DNA of 64,000 nt from CBDFLS01 sp965249185. Its GTDB lineage: Bacteria; Chloroflexota; Dehalococcoidia; Lucifugimonadales; Australimonadaceae. Position numbers and translations under genes: made by a program. This document shows, one piece after another, positions 25,852 through 34,424 of the stretch; position 1 is the first letter of the stretch; each line of letters opens with the position of its first letter. The stretch lies in assembly GCA_965249185.1 (NCBI GenBank), contig CBDFLS010000001.1, positions 1-64,000 of the forward strand. The letters run 5' to 3'. Under the pieces are notes generated by a model. The model was not told the DNA's origin, did no database searches, and was given only the letters and a program-made list of their open reading frames with translations.

Positions 25852-27318
25852 ATGGCCCTCTCCGGACGACAGATCCTGCACTCCCTCAGCCGGATGCCGT
25901 TCATTGATTCGACGGAACTGGCGCTCATCCTAGGCGAGCCTCACACGACAGTCCACCGCGCCCTGACCAGCCTGTTGGCCGACGGCATCGTCGGGCGAGT
26001 GAGTCACGGCACCGCCCACCTACCATCGAGCCGGAGATACTATCTGACGGGCAGCGGCATCAGAGAGGCTGCCCGGATGCTCGCCTTCGACACGCCCTCG
26101 GACTTCGTGCGGGCCTACCCCGTGTCCAAGGAGTGGCTGACGCTACTCATCCGCCGGATGGACGCGGTGGCTACCATCTATCGCCTCGCCGCCTCACTGT
26201 CGCCCGGCGTCGACGGGCTCCGGTCGCACGTGGAGTTCCACCGCCGGGGCCGCTTTGACCCCACCATCACACTTCACGACTGCCGGACATTCGGAGTGGT
26301 ACGCCAGGGACTAGCTCTGCGACGCCGCTCCCTCTACGACCGACTCAGAGCCATAGCCGAGTACCACTACACGCGCCGCCCTGACACGATCCTGGTCCTG
26401 ACCTCCAGCGTCTGGGAGCAGAGGCTGACGACGAGGTTCTCCATGGAACTGAATCTTGAAGACTCCTACGTCGGTGTGGAGTCTCAGGACACACTCGAAA
26501 GACGGAACTACCACGTCTGGCAGAAGACCTCGGGTCTGTTCAGTGGCTCGTACTACACTCTCGATTTTGTGAGTTCACAGGGCGGCACCGGCGGAGCGCT
26601 TCATACGGAGTCGCCGGAGCGGAAGCGGGCCTCGATACCCAATCCTGAACGGATGGTGCAGGCTGCGCCGATCTTCGGGGTCAGCCCTTCGGAGAAGCGG
26701 ATTCTCGACATGGTGACGGACCACCCGATGATGCCCCGTGACCACCTTGCGTGCGGGCTTGGTGTTTCGGAAGGGCGGATCAGCCAGATGATGCACAGCC
26801 TCGCCGACACGTGGGGACTGGTCGAGCGACGAGGAAAACGCGGAGATACTCGCTACACGTTGTCCGCTGAAGGCATTCGCTACATCACCCACCGGGACCG
26901 TGCTCAGCTCCCGACGACACGGGGCATCTGGAGCACAGCCCTCACGACAGACCATCAGGGCCGGACACGGCATGTGGGCCACCGCATCGACACGTGGGCG
27001 CGGCAGACGAGGCACGCAGACGGCATCACATGGTTCCTCTCGAAGCTGGAAGCCGAGGCCAGGGCCGACCCTGACAGCGAGCTGCTGTGGTCGGTGCCCA
27101 CCGCGAGATCCGACCGGGCCTACAACTGGGGTCAGTCGGCCATCGCCCCAGACGCCGTGGGGAAGATGGTCGCGGAAGGCCTTGAGATACCGTTCTACCT
27201 CGAGTACGAGCTGCGCGCCCGTCACCCCGAAGGAGTCCTGGCCCGCCTGAGTCCCTACATGAGCTACTACTGGTCCACCGAGCCCGGCGAAGACCAGCCC
27301 CAGTCGAGGCTATTCTAA
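25852..27318 (+). CDS. replication-relaxation family protein, possibly C-terminally shortened
   Basis: This is 488 residues; ATG 25852 follows TGGGAGGTAGCGAC. An N-terminal winged helix (ILHSLSRMPFIDSTELALIL, then TTVHRALTSLLADGIVGRV) and a second one near residue 290 (MPRDHLACGLGVSEGRISQM) flank a nuclease-like core. The C-terminus has FYLEYELRARHPEGVLARLS followed by YMSYY, the ExE...K/Y-type strand pattern of Replic_Relax proteins from plasmids and ICEs. It stops soon after that motif. It may nick or regulate replication of an integrative element; no partner tra genes are seen. Confidence 0.72.
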   Translation: MALSGRQILHSLSRMPFIDSTELALILGEPHTTVHRALTSLLADGIVGRVSHGTAHLPSSRRYYLTGSGIREAARMLAFDTPSDFVRAYPVSKEWLTLLIRRMDAVATIYRLAASLSPGVDGLRSHVEFHRRGRFDPTITLHDCRTFGVVRQGLALRRRSLYDRLRAIAEYHYTRRPDTILVLTSSVWEQRLTTRFSMELNLEDSYVGVESQDTLERRNYHVWQKTSGLFSGSYYTLDFVSSQGGTGGALHTESPERKRASIPNPERMVQAAPIFGVSPSEKRILDMVTDHPMMPRDHLACGLGVSEGRISQMMHSLADTWGLVERRGKRGDTRYTLSAEGIRYITHRDRAQLPTTRGIWSTALTTDHQGRTRHVGHRIDTWARQTRHADGITWFLSKLEAEARADPDSELLWSVPTARSDRAYNWGQSAIAPDAVGKMVAEGLEIPFYLEYELRARHPEGVLARLSPYMSYYWSTEPGEDQPQSRLF

Positions 27319-27408
27319 GCGCCTGAGTCGAGCCATTCGCAGAACGGCCTGCAAAGTGGAATAGACGGCGAGAGTCACCGGGTCCCGGGGGTCGCTCGCG
27401 TTGTTTCA
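27319..27408 (+). pseudogene. 5' piece of the dismembered DUF3179 gene
   Basis: The frame reading WNRRRESPGPGVARVVS up to TTCA 27405-27408 continues in phase into YLSSREIVNDVVGG, the start of the piece now inverted at 29174-29571, once copy B of the IS is removed. The true start codon is not evident. Confidence 0.45.
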
Positions 27409-29173
27409 GCCGGAATTACCCATATCAAGCTGCCTGGGTCCAAGCAACGCACCATCCTCGACGAGAGCCATCGTAGTATCAGTCACGGATGCCGTCAACC
27501 ATCCAATCAAGCGCACAAAACCATCTCTCGGCGTGGTGAGTTAGCGGCCCCAGGCAGCGGAGGTGGCTTTCACCACGTTTGCACTCCCTTCAAACTCCTC
27601 CGGGCGCGCACCTCGCCCTTGGTTGCCTCTCTTCACCTCTGATGACCTCAAGGATAATCGCTACCCTGGTGCTGGATGGAGCCCGGCGATACGCTCCAAC
27701 ACTTGCCGGAATACCTCCCGGGACACTGCCACCTCAGCAAGCTGAAACACCAACCTCCTGGCATGCCGCACCAGACGTCCACCCATCTTGATGAGCTTGG
27801 TCTGCACGCTTCGCAGTGACCAGTGTTTCACTGACTCTGGCAAAGTCAGCCTTCTCATGAAGTTGCCCAGGTTGTAGGCCAGCACAAACAGCCACAGCCT
27901 CACCTGGTTAGCAACGAACCTGTGACACGAGAGCCGCGTCCAGTTCAGGGCGTATTTACCTTCCTTGATCCACTGCTCGGCCGTGCCCCGCCCGTTGTAG
28001 AAGTGGGTTACGTCTGCCGGCGGTAGGTTGAGGTTGGTGACGACGAACCCGACCCTCGGGAATAGCTCACCCTGGCGCCACTCCACCTTGGCGACCACAC
28101 GCCGGGGAATGTCCCAGCTCTGGGCCTGGTAAACGAAGTCGTGATACCGGACTACGGGCTTCCCTTCGACAGGCTCAGGGCAGGCTTTAGGCGGCCTGCC
28201 CACGGGCCGCTTCAGCAGGTGCCGGATGTTTCCTTGTAATACCTCGTTGGCCGGAAGCCGCATAGCGTAGCCAGTGTCCCTTGACTCCAGGTACTCGTAC
28301 ACCTCGGGCTTGGCAAAGGCAGCATCGGCCCGGAACAGCAGCCGGACTCCTTTCTCCTGGTATCGCTTCACGACGGGCTCCAGAACCTCCCGCCACCGCT
28401 CAGCGCTGTGGACGTTGCCCGGGCGAAGCATTGCACCTTCGCAATCTCCGAAATGGTTGAACAGGAAGAGCGGGTGATAACATACGGACTCGAAGTGGCC
28501 GTTGTAGGCGACTCCCTCTTGCTGCCCATGCACCGGGCTTTCAGAGCTGTCCATGTCTAGGATAACTCGCTGGTGAGATGTCTGGGCCATGGCCCTGTCC
28601 ACCCACTCAACATTCAGGCGCGCAAGCCCATCCAGGTTTTCCTCTTCGGTTAACACCTCAGTCTCAAATCGGCTCATAGTATTGGTGCTGGCTGCCTGCT
28701 TATCAGTACCTTGCCACCCGACGATGACACGCATAGCCGGGTCTTGGGCAAGCCGTTCAGCGTCGTTGGTGTCCTCGTAGCCAGCGAGACGGCTATACAC
28801 CGATTGTCTGAGCAAGGGCAACAGCGGGTGTTGCACATTGCGGCCGGTGCGGCTTTCATGGATATAATCGTTGGCTGTCTCTGTGAGCCCCAGAGCGGCA
28901 TCAAGCTCGCGGCATGCCAGGAGTCCGGCGTCCGAGGTGATGGTAGCGCCACGAAAATCCAGGCGGACTCTGCGGTCGAATTGGAGCTTCAAAGGGGTGT
29001 CGGAGCTTTCACCCATTGGGTGCCTCCAGCGAGATTGCGGTATCCAGAACTAGACCCGCTAGCTCGGCCAGTCTAGCACCCACACTGCCCATAATGCCCA
29101 GGTAGGCGGCTCAAATAGGCAGCACTCTTACCGGATTACGACGCACCCACGCGGCTGATCTGGGAAATGTGGG
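27409..29173 (-). mobile_element. 1765-bp IS1380-family element, copy B
   Basis: It has the same ends and length as copies A, C and D. The left flank is TTCA (27405-27408) and the right flank is CTAA (29174-29177). These do not match each other, but each matches a flank of copy C, showing that B and C have exchanged ends. Confidence 0.92.
27661..29016 (-). CDS. IS1380-family transposase, copy B
   Basis: This is a 451-residue intact transposase, nearly identical to copy A: the same first-Asp (VILDMDSSE), second-Asp (FRADAAF) and Glu (EQWIKEGKY) motifs and the same in-frame PEPVEG palindrome at 28163-28179. It has Asp where copies A and D have Gly after NLPPA, so B and C share a variant. Confidence 0.93.
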   Translation of the reverse strand: MGESSDTPLKLQFDRRVRLDFRGATITSDAGLLACRELDAALGLTETANDYIHESRTGRNVQHPLLPLLRQSVYSRLAGYEDTNDAERLAQDPAMRVIVGWQGTDKQAASTNTMSRFETEVLTEEENLDGLARLNVEWVDRAMAQTSHQRVILDMDSSESPVHGQQEGVAYNGHFESVCYHPLFLFNHFGDCEGAMLRPGNVHSAERWREVLEPVVKRYQEKGVRLLFRADAAFAKPEVYEYLESRDTGYAMRLPANEVLQGNIRHLLKRPVGRPPKACPEPVEGKPVVRYHDFVYQAQSWDIPRRVVAKVEWRQGELFPRVGFVVTNLNLPPADVTHFYNGRGTAEQWIKEGKYALNWTRLSCHRFVANQVRLWLFVLAYNLGNFMRRLTLPESVKHWSLRSVQTKLIKMGGRLVRHARRLVFQLAEVAVSREVFRQVLERIAGLHPAPG

Positions 29174-29571
29174 CTAAGATGCCCGCCCTTCCGCTGGAAT
29201 AGTACGCGCTATAGGGGTCGTAGGACTCAAAGGGGCTTTCGCCGCCGCCCCTCTCCAAGACCAGGGTGTCCGGGTGCTGCGCCTTCCAAGCCTGCCAGGT
29301 GGTGAGCTGGACGGGCAGGAGGGTGAGCTTTTCACCGGTCAGAGGACCCCGAACAGCCTCGCCCAGGAACTGGCTCCAGAGAGTATCCGTCTGGTGGTCG
29401 TACATGACGAGAGCGTTCAGGATCAGCTTTCCGGAGACGCCGAAGGTGAGCTCCTGTCCCTTCACTTCGCGGGCAAAAACCATGCCCGTAAAACAGAGGG
29501 GTCACCAAGTGACCGCGACGGGCACGCCTCCCACCACGTCGTTGACGATCTCGCGGCTGCTGAGGTATGAA
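29174..29571 (-). pseudogene. inverted middle segment of the DUF3179 gene
   Basis: Read on the minus strand, YLSSREIVNDVVGGVPVAVT precedes TGA then PLCFTGMVFAREVKGQELTF, GVSGKLILNALVMYDHQTD, LWSQFLGEAVRGPLTGEKL and GRAGIL. This is the first repeat of DUF3179. It is bounded by CTAA (29174-29177) and TGAA (29568-29571) next to copies B and C. Flipping it back joins both ends in frame with the flanking pieces. An in-frame TGA replaces the first Cys of the conserved CPLC motif. Confidence 0.82.
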
Positions 29572-31336
29572 CCCACATTTCCCAGATCAGCCGCGTGGGT
29601 GCGTCGTAATCCGGTAAGAGTGCTGCCTATTTGAGCCGCCTACCTGGGCATTATGGGCAGTGTGGGTGCTAGACTGGCCGAGCTAGCGGGTCTAGTTCTG
29701 GATACCGCAATCTCGCTGGAGGCACCCAATGGGTGAAAGCTCCGACACCCCTTTGAAGCTCCAATTCGACCGCAGAGTCCGCCTGGATTTTCGTGGCGCT
29801 ACCATCACCTCGGACGCCGGACTCCTGGCGTGCCGCGAGCTTGATGCCGCTCTGGGGCTCACAGAGACAGCCAACGATTATATCCATGAAAGCCGCACCG
29901 GCCGCAATGTGCAACACCCGCTGTTGCCCTTGCTCAGACAATCGGTGTATAGCCGTCTCGCTGGCTACGAGGACACCAACGACGCTGAACGGCTTGCCCA
30001 AGACCCGGCTATGCGTGTCATCGTCGGGTGGCAAGGTACTGATAAGCAGGCAGCCAGCACCAATACTATGAGCCGATTTGAGACTGAGGTGTTAACCGAA
30101 GAGGAAAACCTGGATGGGCTTGCGCGCCTGAATGTTGAGTGGGTGGACAGGGCCATGGCCCAGACATCTCACCAGCGAGTTATCCTAGACATGGACAGCT
30201 CTGAAAGCCCGGTGCATGGGCAGCAAGAGGGAGTCGCCTACAACGGCCACTTCGAGTCCGTATGTTATCACCCGCTCTTCCTGTTCAACCATTTCGGAGA
30301 TTGCGAGGGTGCAATGCTTCGCCCGGGCAACGTCCACAGCGCTGAGCGGTGGCGGGAGGTTCTGGAGCCCGTCGTGAAGCGATACCAGGAGAAAGGAGTC
30401 CGGCTGCTGTTCCGGGCCGATGCTGCCTTTGCCAAGCCCGAGGTGTACGAGTACCTGGAGTCAAGGGACACTGGCTACGCTATGCGGCTTCCGGCCAACG
30501 AGGTATTACAAGGAAACATCCGGCACCTGCTGAAGCGGCCCGTGGGCAGGCCGCCTAAAGCCTGCCCTGAGCCTGTCGAAGGGAAGCCCGTAGTCCGGTA
30601 TCACGACTTCGTTTACCAGGCCCAGAGCTGGGACATTCCCCGGCGTGTGGTCGCCAAGGTGGAGTGGCGCCAGGGTGAGCTATTCCCGAGGGTCGGGTTC
30701 GTCGTCACCAACCTCAACCTACCGCCGGCAGACGTAACCCACTTCTACAACGGGCGGGGCACGGCCGAGCAGTGGATCAAGGAAGGTAAATACGCCCTGA
30801 ACTGGACGCGGCTCTCGTGTCACAGGTTCGTTGCTAACCAGGTGAGGCTGTGGCTGTTTGTGCTGGCCTACAACCTGGGCAACTTCATGAGAAGGCTGAC
30901 TTTGCCAGAGTCAGTGAAACACTGGTCACTGCGAAGCGTGCAGACCAAGCTCATCAAGATGGGTGGACGTCTGGTGCGGCATGCCAGGAGGTTGGTGTTT
31001 CAGCTTGCTGAGGTGGCAGTGTCCCGGGAGGTATTCCGGCAAGTGTTGGAGCGTATCGCCGGGCTCCATCCAGCACCAGGGTAGCGATTATCCTTGAGGT
31101 CATCAGAGGTGAAGAGAGGCAACCAAGGGCGAGGTGCGCGCCCGGAGGAGTTTGAAGGGAGTGCAAACGTGGTGAAAGCCACCTCCGCTGCCTGGGGCCG
31201 CTAACTCACCACGCCGAGAGATGGTTTTGTGCGCTTGATTGGATGGTTGACGGCATCCGTGACTGATACTACGATGGCTCTCGTCGAGGATGGTGCGTTG
31301 CTTGGACCCAGGCAGCTTGATATGGGTAATTCCGGC
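29572..31336 (+). mobile_element. 1765-bp IS1380-family element, copy C
   Basis: It lies in inverse orientation to copy B, 398 bp away. The flanks on the plus strand are TGAA (29568-29571) and TTAG (31337-31340). The complement TTCA matches copy B's left flank, and CTAA matches copy B's right flank. Confidence 0.92.
29729..31084 (+). CDS. IS1380-family transposase, copy C
   Basis: This is a 451-residue intact transposase, as copy B. ATG 29729 follows TGGAGGCACCCA. It has the DDE motifs as in copy A and the in-frame REP-like palindrome at 30566-30582. Confidence 0.93.
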   Translation: MGESSDTPLKLQFDRRVRLDFRGATITSDAGLLACRELDAALGLTETANDYIHESRTGRNVQHPLLPLLRQSVYSRLAGYEDTNDAERLAQDPAMRVIVGWQGTDKQAASTNTMSRFETEVLTEEENLDGLARLNVEWVDRAMAQTSHQRVILDMDSSESPVHGQQEGVAYNGHFESVCYHPLFLFNHFGDCEGAMLRPGNVHSAERWREVLEPVVKRYQEKGVRLLFRADAAFAKPEVYEYLESRDTGYAMRLPANEVLQGNIRHLLKRPVGRPPKACPEPVEGKPVVRYHDFVYQAQSWDIPRRVVAKVEWRQGELFPRVGFVVTNLNLPPADVTHFYNGRGTAEQWIKEGKYALNWTRLSCHRFVANQVRLWLFVLAYNLGNFMRRLTLPESVKHWSLRSVQTKLIKMGGRLVRHARRLVFQLAEVAVSREVFRQVLERIAGLHPAPG

Positions 31337-31750
31337 TTAGGCGAGTCCAACCCGGACGAGCGTCTTCTCACCAAGGAGTTTGTGGTCGGCCTCGTCAGCG
31401 GCACGGTCCAGCGGGCATATCCGTTCCGGTACCTGAACCAGACCCCAGTCTTGAACGACACCTTCGCGGGCAGGCCCATCGTCGTGACCTTCGATAAGGA
31501 GATCGGGACCACGGCGGTGTTCGACCGGACCGTGGGAGCGAGGGTCTTCACCTTCGAGTTGTTGGGAGAACGCACCGACGGCCAGTCCCTCATGAAAGAC
31601 CTGGAGACCGGGTCCACGTGGACCGGCACCACCGGCGAAGCCGTGAGCGGCCCTCTGGCTGGGCAGCGGCTGGAGCAGATCGAGTCCTTCGTTTCTTTCT
31701 GGTTCGCGTGGTCGGACTTCCATCCGGACACCGAGCTGTATGTGCCCTAA
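31337..31750 (+). pseudogene. 3' part of the DUF3179 gene
   Basis: From TTAGGCGAG the frame reads LGESNPDERLLTKEFVVGLV, RAYPFRYLNQTPVLND, FAGRPIVVTFDKEIGTTAVF, LETGSTWTGTTGEAVSGPLA and FWFAWSDFHPDTELYVP, the second repeat of DUF3179, ending at TAA 31748. Fused to GRAGIL from the inverted piece it restores GRAGI-LGESNPDE. An IS-derived start upstream could express this half alone, but function is unlikely. Confidence 0.82.
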
Positions 31751-31827
31751 GCGTCTGGGAATGAGTCCAGACGATACTACGAGCCGGCGGTCTCAGTGAC
31801 CGTCGAAGGCTGCGGGGAGGTAGCGAA

Positions 31828-32313
31828 ATGACAACGATTCCCGTCCGTGACTTGGTCCATATCCACGCCGACCGCCGCTCGGTCTTCCAGATGCTCACGA
31901 CCTTTGGGGAAGACGCTCCCGGTATCGAGGAGTCCTCACGGGTGCTTTCCCAGGAGGGCGCTCGATCGCTGGTCGAGTTCTACACTCGGAAATGCGGCGT
32001 CGTGGGAGGGTGCGGAATCTACCGCACCGTGGAGTGGGTCACCCCCCACGAACCTGAGCGGATCGAGTTCGAGACGGCGGAGGACCCGCTTCCCATGACC
32101 CGCGAGCGGTATATTCTGGAGGAGCAGGGCGGTTGCACGGTCCTGCACTACGAGAGTAAGTTCAGGTCGCGAGGTTGGCTGGCCGGCTGGCTGATTGGCG
32201 TGCTCGTGGCCCGGCCCGCGCTGAAGAAGAGCATGCGCGAGCACCTCGAAGGGGTGACGCTGGCCATCGAGGCGCGGGCGACGGGAACGATGGAGGCGGC
32301 GACGTGTGGCTGA
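31828..32313 (+). CDS. SRPBCC-family protein 1
   Basis: This is a 161-residue protein; ATG 31828 follows GGGGAGGTAGCGAA. IHADRRSVFQMLTTFGEDAP at the N-terminus, YRTVEWVTPHEPERIEFETA centrally and the C-terminal amphipathic helix give the START-like helix-grip fold, used to bind hydrophobic ligands. It is clearly homologous to the next gene (tandem duplication). The ligand is unknown. It is cotranscribed with the DUF3179 remnant, a methyltransferase and a TlpA-like lipoprotein. Confidence 0.8.
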   Translation: MTTIPVRDLVHIHADRRSVFQMLTTFGEDAPGIEESSRVLSQEGARSLVEFYTRKCGVVGGCGIYRTVEWVTPHEPERIEFETAEDPLPMTRERYILEEQGGCTVLHYESKFRSRGWLAGWLIGVLVARPALKKSMREHLEGVTLAIEARATGTMEAATCG

Positions 32314-32831
32314 TTCCCGTTCGGCTCACGCCCTTGGAGGTCCACCTCCACGCCGACCGCCGCCTCGCCTTCCAGGTCATCACCGCCTTTGGCGCGGGCC
32401 AGGAGGGCCAGGCCGCCTCCCGGGTGCTCTCGCGGGAAAACGTCAGGCTTCTGGTGGAGTTTCATACCCCCGGGAAAGGTCTCTTCGGCAGGCGTAAGAT
32501 CTACCGCACCGTGGAGTGGGTCACCCCCCACGAGCCCGAGCGGGTCGACTTCGACACCGTGGAGGGGCCGCTCACCATGATGCGCGACCATATCATCCTG
32601 GAAGACCAGGGCGGCTGCACCCTCCTTCGCTACGAGAGCGAGTGCGGCCTCTGGGGCTCCGTAGCCGGCTGGCTGATGATGGTGCTCTACGTTCGTCCTC
32701 TAAAGCGCCGGCTCATGCTTGAGCACCTGGATGAGATGAAGCAGACTAATGAGCAGCGGGCGAAGCGGAGCAGAGTGTATCCCCAGCAGCCGTGTGAAAC
32801 ATGGGAGAGCGAGGGCAGCCATGACGCTTGA
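32304..32831 (+). CDS. SRPBCC-family protein 2
   Basis: This is a 175-residue protein. I chose GTG 32304, which follows TGGAGGCGGCGAC and overlaps the previous stop by 10 bp. VHLHADRRLAFQVITAFGAG and YRTVEWVTPHEPERVDFDTV parallel the first copy. It has the same fold and presumably a related ligand. The C-terminus is extended and basic. It is translationally coupled on both sides. Confidence 0.8.
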   Translation: MWLIPVRLTPLEVHLHADRRLAFQVITAFGAGQEGQAASRVLSRENVRLLVEFHTPGKGLFGRRKIYRTVEWVTPHEPERVDFDTVEGPLTMMRDHIILEDQGGCTLLRYESECGLWGSVAGWLMMVLYVRPLKRRLMLEHLDEMKQTNEQRAKRSRVYPQQPCETWESEGSHDA

Positions 32832-33645
32832 GCGGGAGGTCCTTTCCTGTTGTGCCACCACCTACAGCCATCCTCTGGCGCGATGGCTCCTGGGCGATTC
32901 CCTGCATCCGGGAGGGCTGGCGCTGACCTCGCGGCTCGCCCGCCTCGCCGGCGTCGGTCCTGAGTCCACCGTCCTCGATGCCGGCTCCGGTCTCGGCGCC
33001 ACCGCCGTTCACCTGGCGGAGACCACCGGGTGCCGTGTGGTCGGGGTCGCGCTGGAGCGGGCGGGTATCGAGGCGGGGGAGGAGCTGGCCCGGAGCCATG
33101 GCGTGGAGGACCGCGTGAGCTTTCTCCAGGGCGACCTCCTTGAAGTCGAGCTGAGGGACGATCGCTACGACGTTGCGCTCATGGAGTGTGTGCTCTCCAT
33201 CCTGCCCAGGAAGGGTCAGGCGCTGCGTCGCCTCATCGGCGCGTTGCGGCCTGGGGGACACCTCGCGACCACCGACGTGACCGTGAGCGGACCGCTGCCC
33301 CAGGAGCTGCGCGGAGCGCTGGCCATAGCCGGCTGCGTGGGCGATGCGCTGTCGCTGGAGGACTACGGCCGGCTGCTGGAAGAGCAGGGACTGCTGGTTG
33401 ACGCGCGTGAGGAGCTTGGGGAGACCGCCGCTTCCACTCTGGGGAAGGTGAACGAGAAGCTTGCCGTCTTGGAATCGTTTGCCGGTCTTGGGAAGCTCCC
33501 CCTGAGCGATGGCCTGCTCACTCACGGGAAGCGGGTGCTCGCCGCGGCCCACGAGCTGGTGCTCCGGGGCACCCTCAGCTACGGGCTGCTGGTGGCGCGC
33601 AGGCCGGAGGCCCCCACGGGTGCTTCCGTCGTTGGAGAGCGGTAA
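32821..33645 (+). CDS. class I SAM-dependent methyltransferase
   Basis: This is a 274-residue protein; ATG 32821 overlaps the upstream gene by 11 bp. SAM motif I VLDAGSGLGATAVHLAE is at about residues 50-66. The acidic strand-2 end (GVALERAG), motif post-II DRVSFLQGDL and LRPGGHLATTDV follow in order. It resembles ubiquinone/sterol-type small-molecule methyltransferases (ArsM/UbiE-like), but the Cys pattern of ArsM is absent except for an N-terminal CC. Substrate unknown. Confidence 0.82.
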   Translation: MTLEREVLSCCATTYSHPLARWLLGDSLHPGGLALTSRLARLAGVGPESTVLDAGSGLGATAVHLAETTGCRVVGVALERAGIEAGEELARSHGVEDRVSFLQGDLLEVELRDDRYDVALMECVLSILPRKGQALRRLIGALRPGGHLATTDVTVSGPLPQELRGALAIAGCVGDALSLEDYGRLLEEQGLLVDAREELGETAASTLGKVNEKLAVLESFAGLGKLPLSDGLLTHGKRVLAAAHELVLRGTLSYGLLVARRPEAPTGASVVGER

Positions 33646-33692
33646 ACCGGGACCCGGGCTCTTACGTAGCATATGAGTGGGAGAGGTGTGTG

Positions 33693-34313
33693 ATGGGGAC
33701 TGCGAATACGCAACGGGGAGGCCTGCAGGGCCGCTATCGGCGGCTCCGGCGGCCGCTCGGCCTCTTCACGCTGGTTGGCACGGGCCTTCTAGTGCTGGCG
33801 GCGTGTGGCGGCGCCTCCACTCCCACGCCGGTCAGCTCGGCCGCGACACCTTCGGCTGAGGTGCGGGTCCCCTTCGATTTCGAGATATTGGTCTACCAGG
33901 GCGCGGACGAGATCGGCGGTGAAACGGTGCGGTTCTCTGACCTTTTTGCCCAGGGCAAGCCTGTGGTGCTCAACTTCTGGGCCGGCGCATGTCCGCCCTG
34001 CGTTGCCGAGATGCCCGACCTGCAGTCGGTCTACGAGGAATTTGGGGACCGCATCGTACTCTTTGGACTGGATGTGGGCGTCTTTACCCTCCTGGGCACC
34101 CGGGAGGAGGGACGTGCGCTGCTGCAGGAGCTGGAGATCACCTACCCCGCGGGCTCCACGCTTGAAGGGTCCGCCGTAAAGGAGTATGACGTCCTGGGCA
34201 TGCCGACGACCGTCTTCCTGACGCCCAGCGGAGACGTGATGCGGACGTGGAGCGGGCTGCTCAACAGGGACAAGCTGGCCGACCTGGTGCAGCAGTTGCT
34301 GGCGGTCTCGTAA
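33693..34313 (+). CDS. TlpA-like thioredoxin-fold lipoprotein
   Basis: This is a 206-residue protein; ATG 33693 follows GAGAGGTGTGTG. The signal ends with the lipobox LVLAAC (about residue 40). The redox domain has FWAGACPPCVAEMP with the CPPC active site and the cis-Pro segment GMPTTVFLTPSG. The partner could be a periplasmic-side thiol or cytochrome c maturation. It is the last gene of the operon, and a terminator follows. Confidence 0.85.
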   Translation: MGTANTQRGGLQGRYRRLRRPLGLFTLVGTGLLVLAACGGASTPTPVSSAATPSAEVRVPFDFEILVYQGADEIGGETVRFSDLFAQGKPVVLNFWAGACPPCVAEMPDLQSVYEEFGDRIVLFGLDVGVFTLLGTREEGRALLQELEITYPAGSTLEGSAVKEYDVLGMPTTVFLTPSGDVMRTWSGLLNRDKLADLVQQLLAVS

Positions 34314-34327
34314 GCGGCTGGCAGACC

Positions 34328-34358
34328 AAAGGCCCCGCACTTGAGGCGGGGCCTTTCG
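34328..34358 (+). terminator. rho-independent terminator of the TlpA-like operon
   Basis: AAAGGCCCCGC pairs with GCGGGGCCTTT around a 7-nt ACTTGAG loop. The 3' arm ends in TTT. Confidence 0.8.
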
Positions 34359-34376
34359 CTTACGAGAAGAGGTGCC

Positions 34377-34423
34377 TGGCGACCCGGACCGGATTCGAAC
34401 CGGCGATCTCCTCCTTGACAGGG
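34377..34423 (-). tRNA. 3' half of a tRNA (apparently Asp, GTC): attachment-site core
   Basis: Read on the minus strand it gives an anticodon loop CTGTCAA (anticodon GTC), the 3' anticodon stem GGAGG, a T arm GCCGG-TTCGAAT-CCGGT, the 3' acceptor CCGGGTC, a discriminator G and encoded CCA. The 5' half does not follow: upstream bases cannot pair and instead encode the integrase C-terminus, which stops 2 bp away. This is the classical junction left when a tyrosine integrase recombines at a tRNA 3' end. The intact tRNA should be at the other end of the element, but I do not find it in this window. Confidence 0.8.
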
Positions 34424-34424
34424 C

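Noticed and set aside
34377..34423. Complete tRNA gene
   Set aside because: Only the part from the anticodon loop to CCA is present. The upstream bases do not pair as acceptor, D or anticodon 5' stems and they encode the integrase tail.
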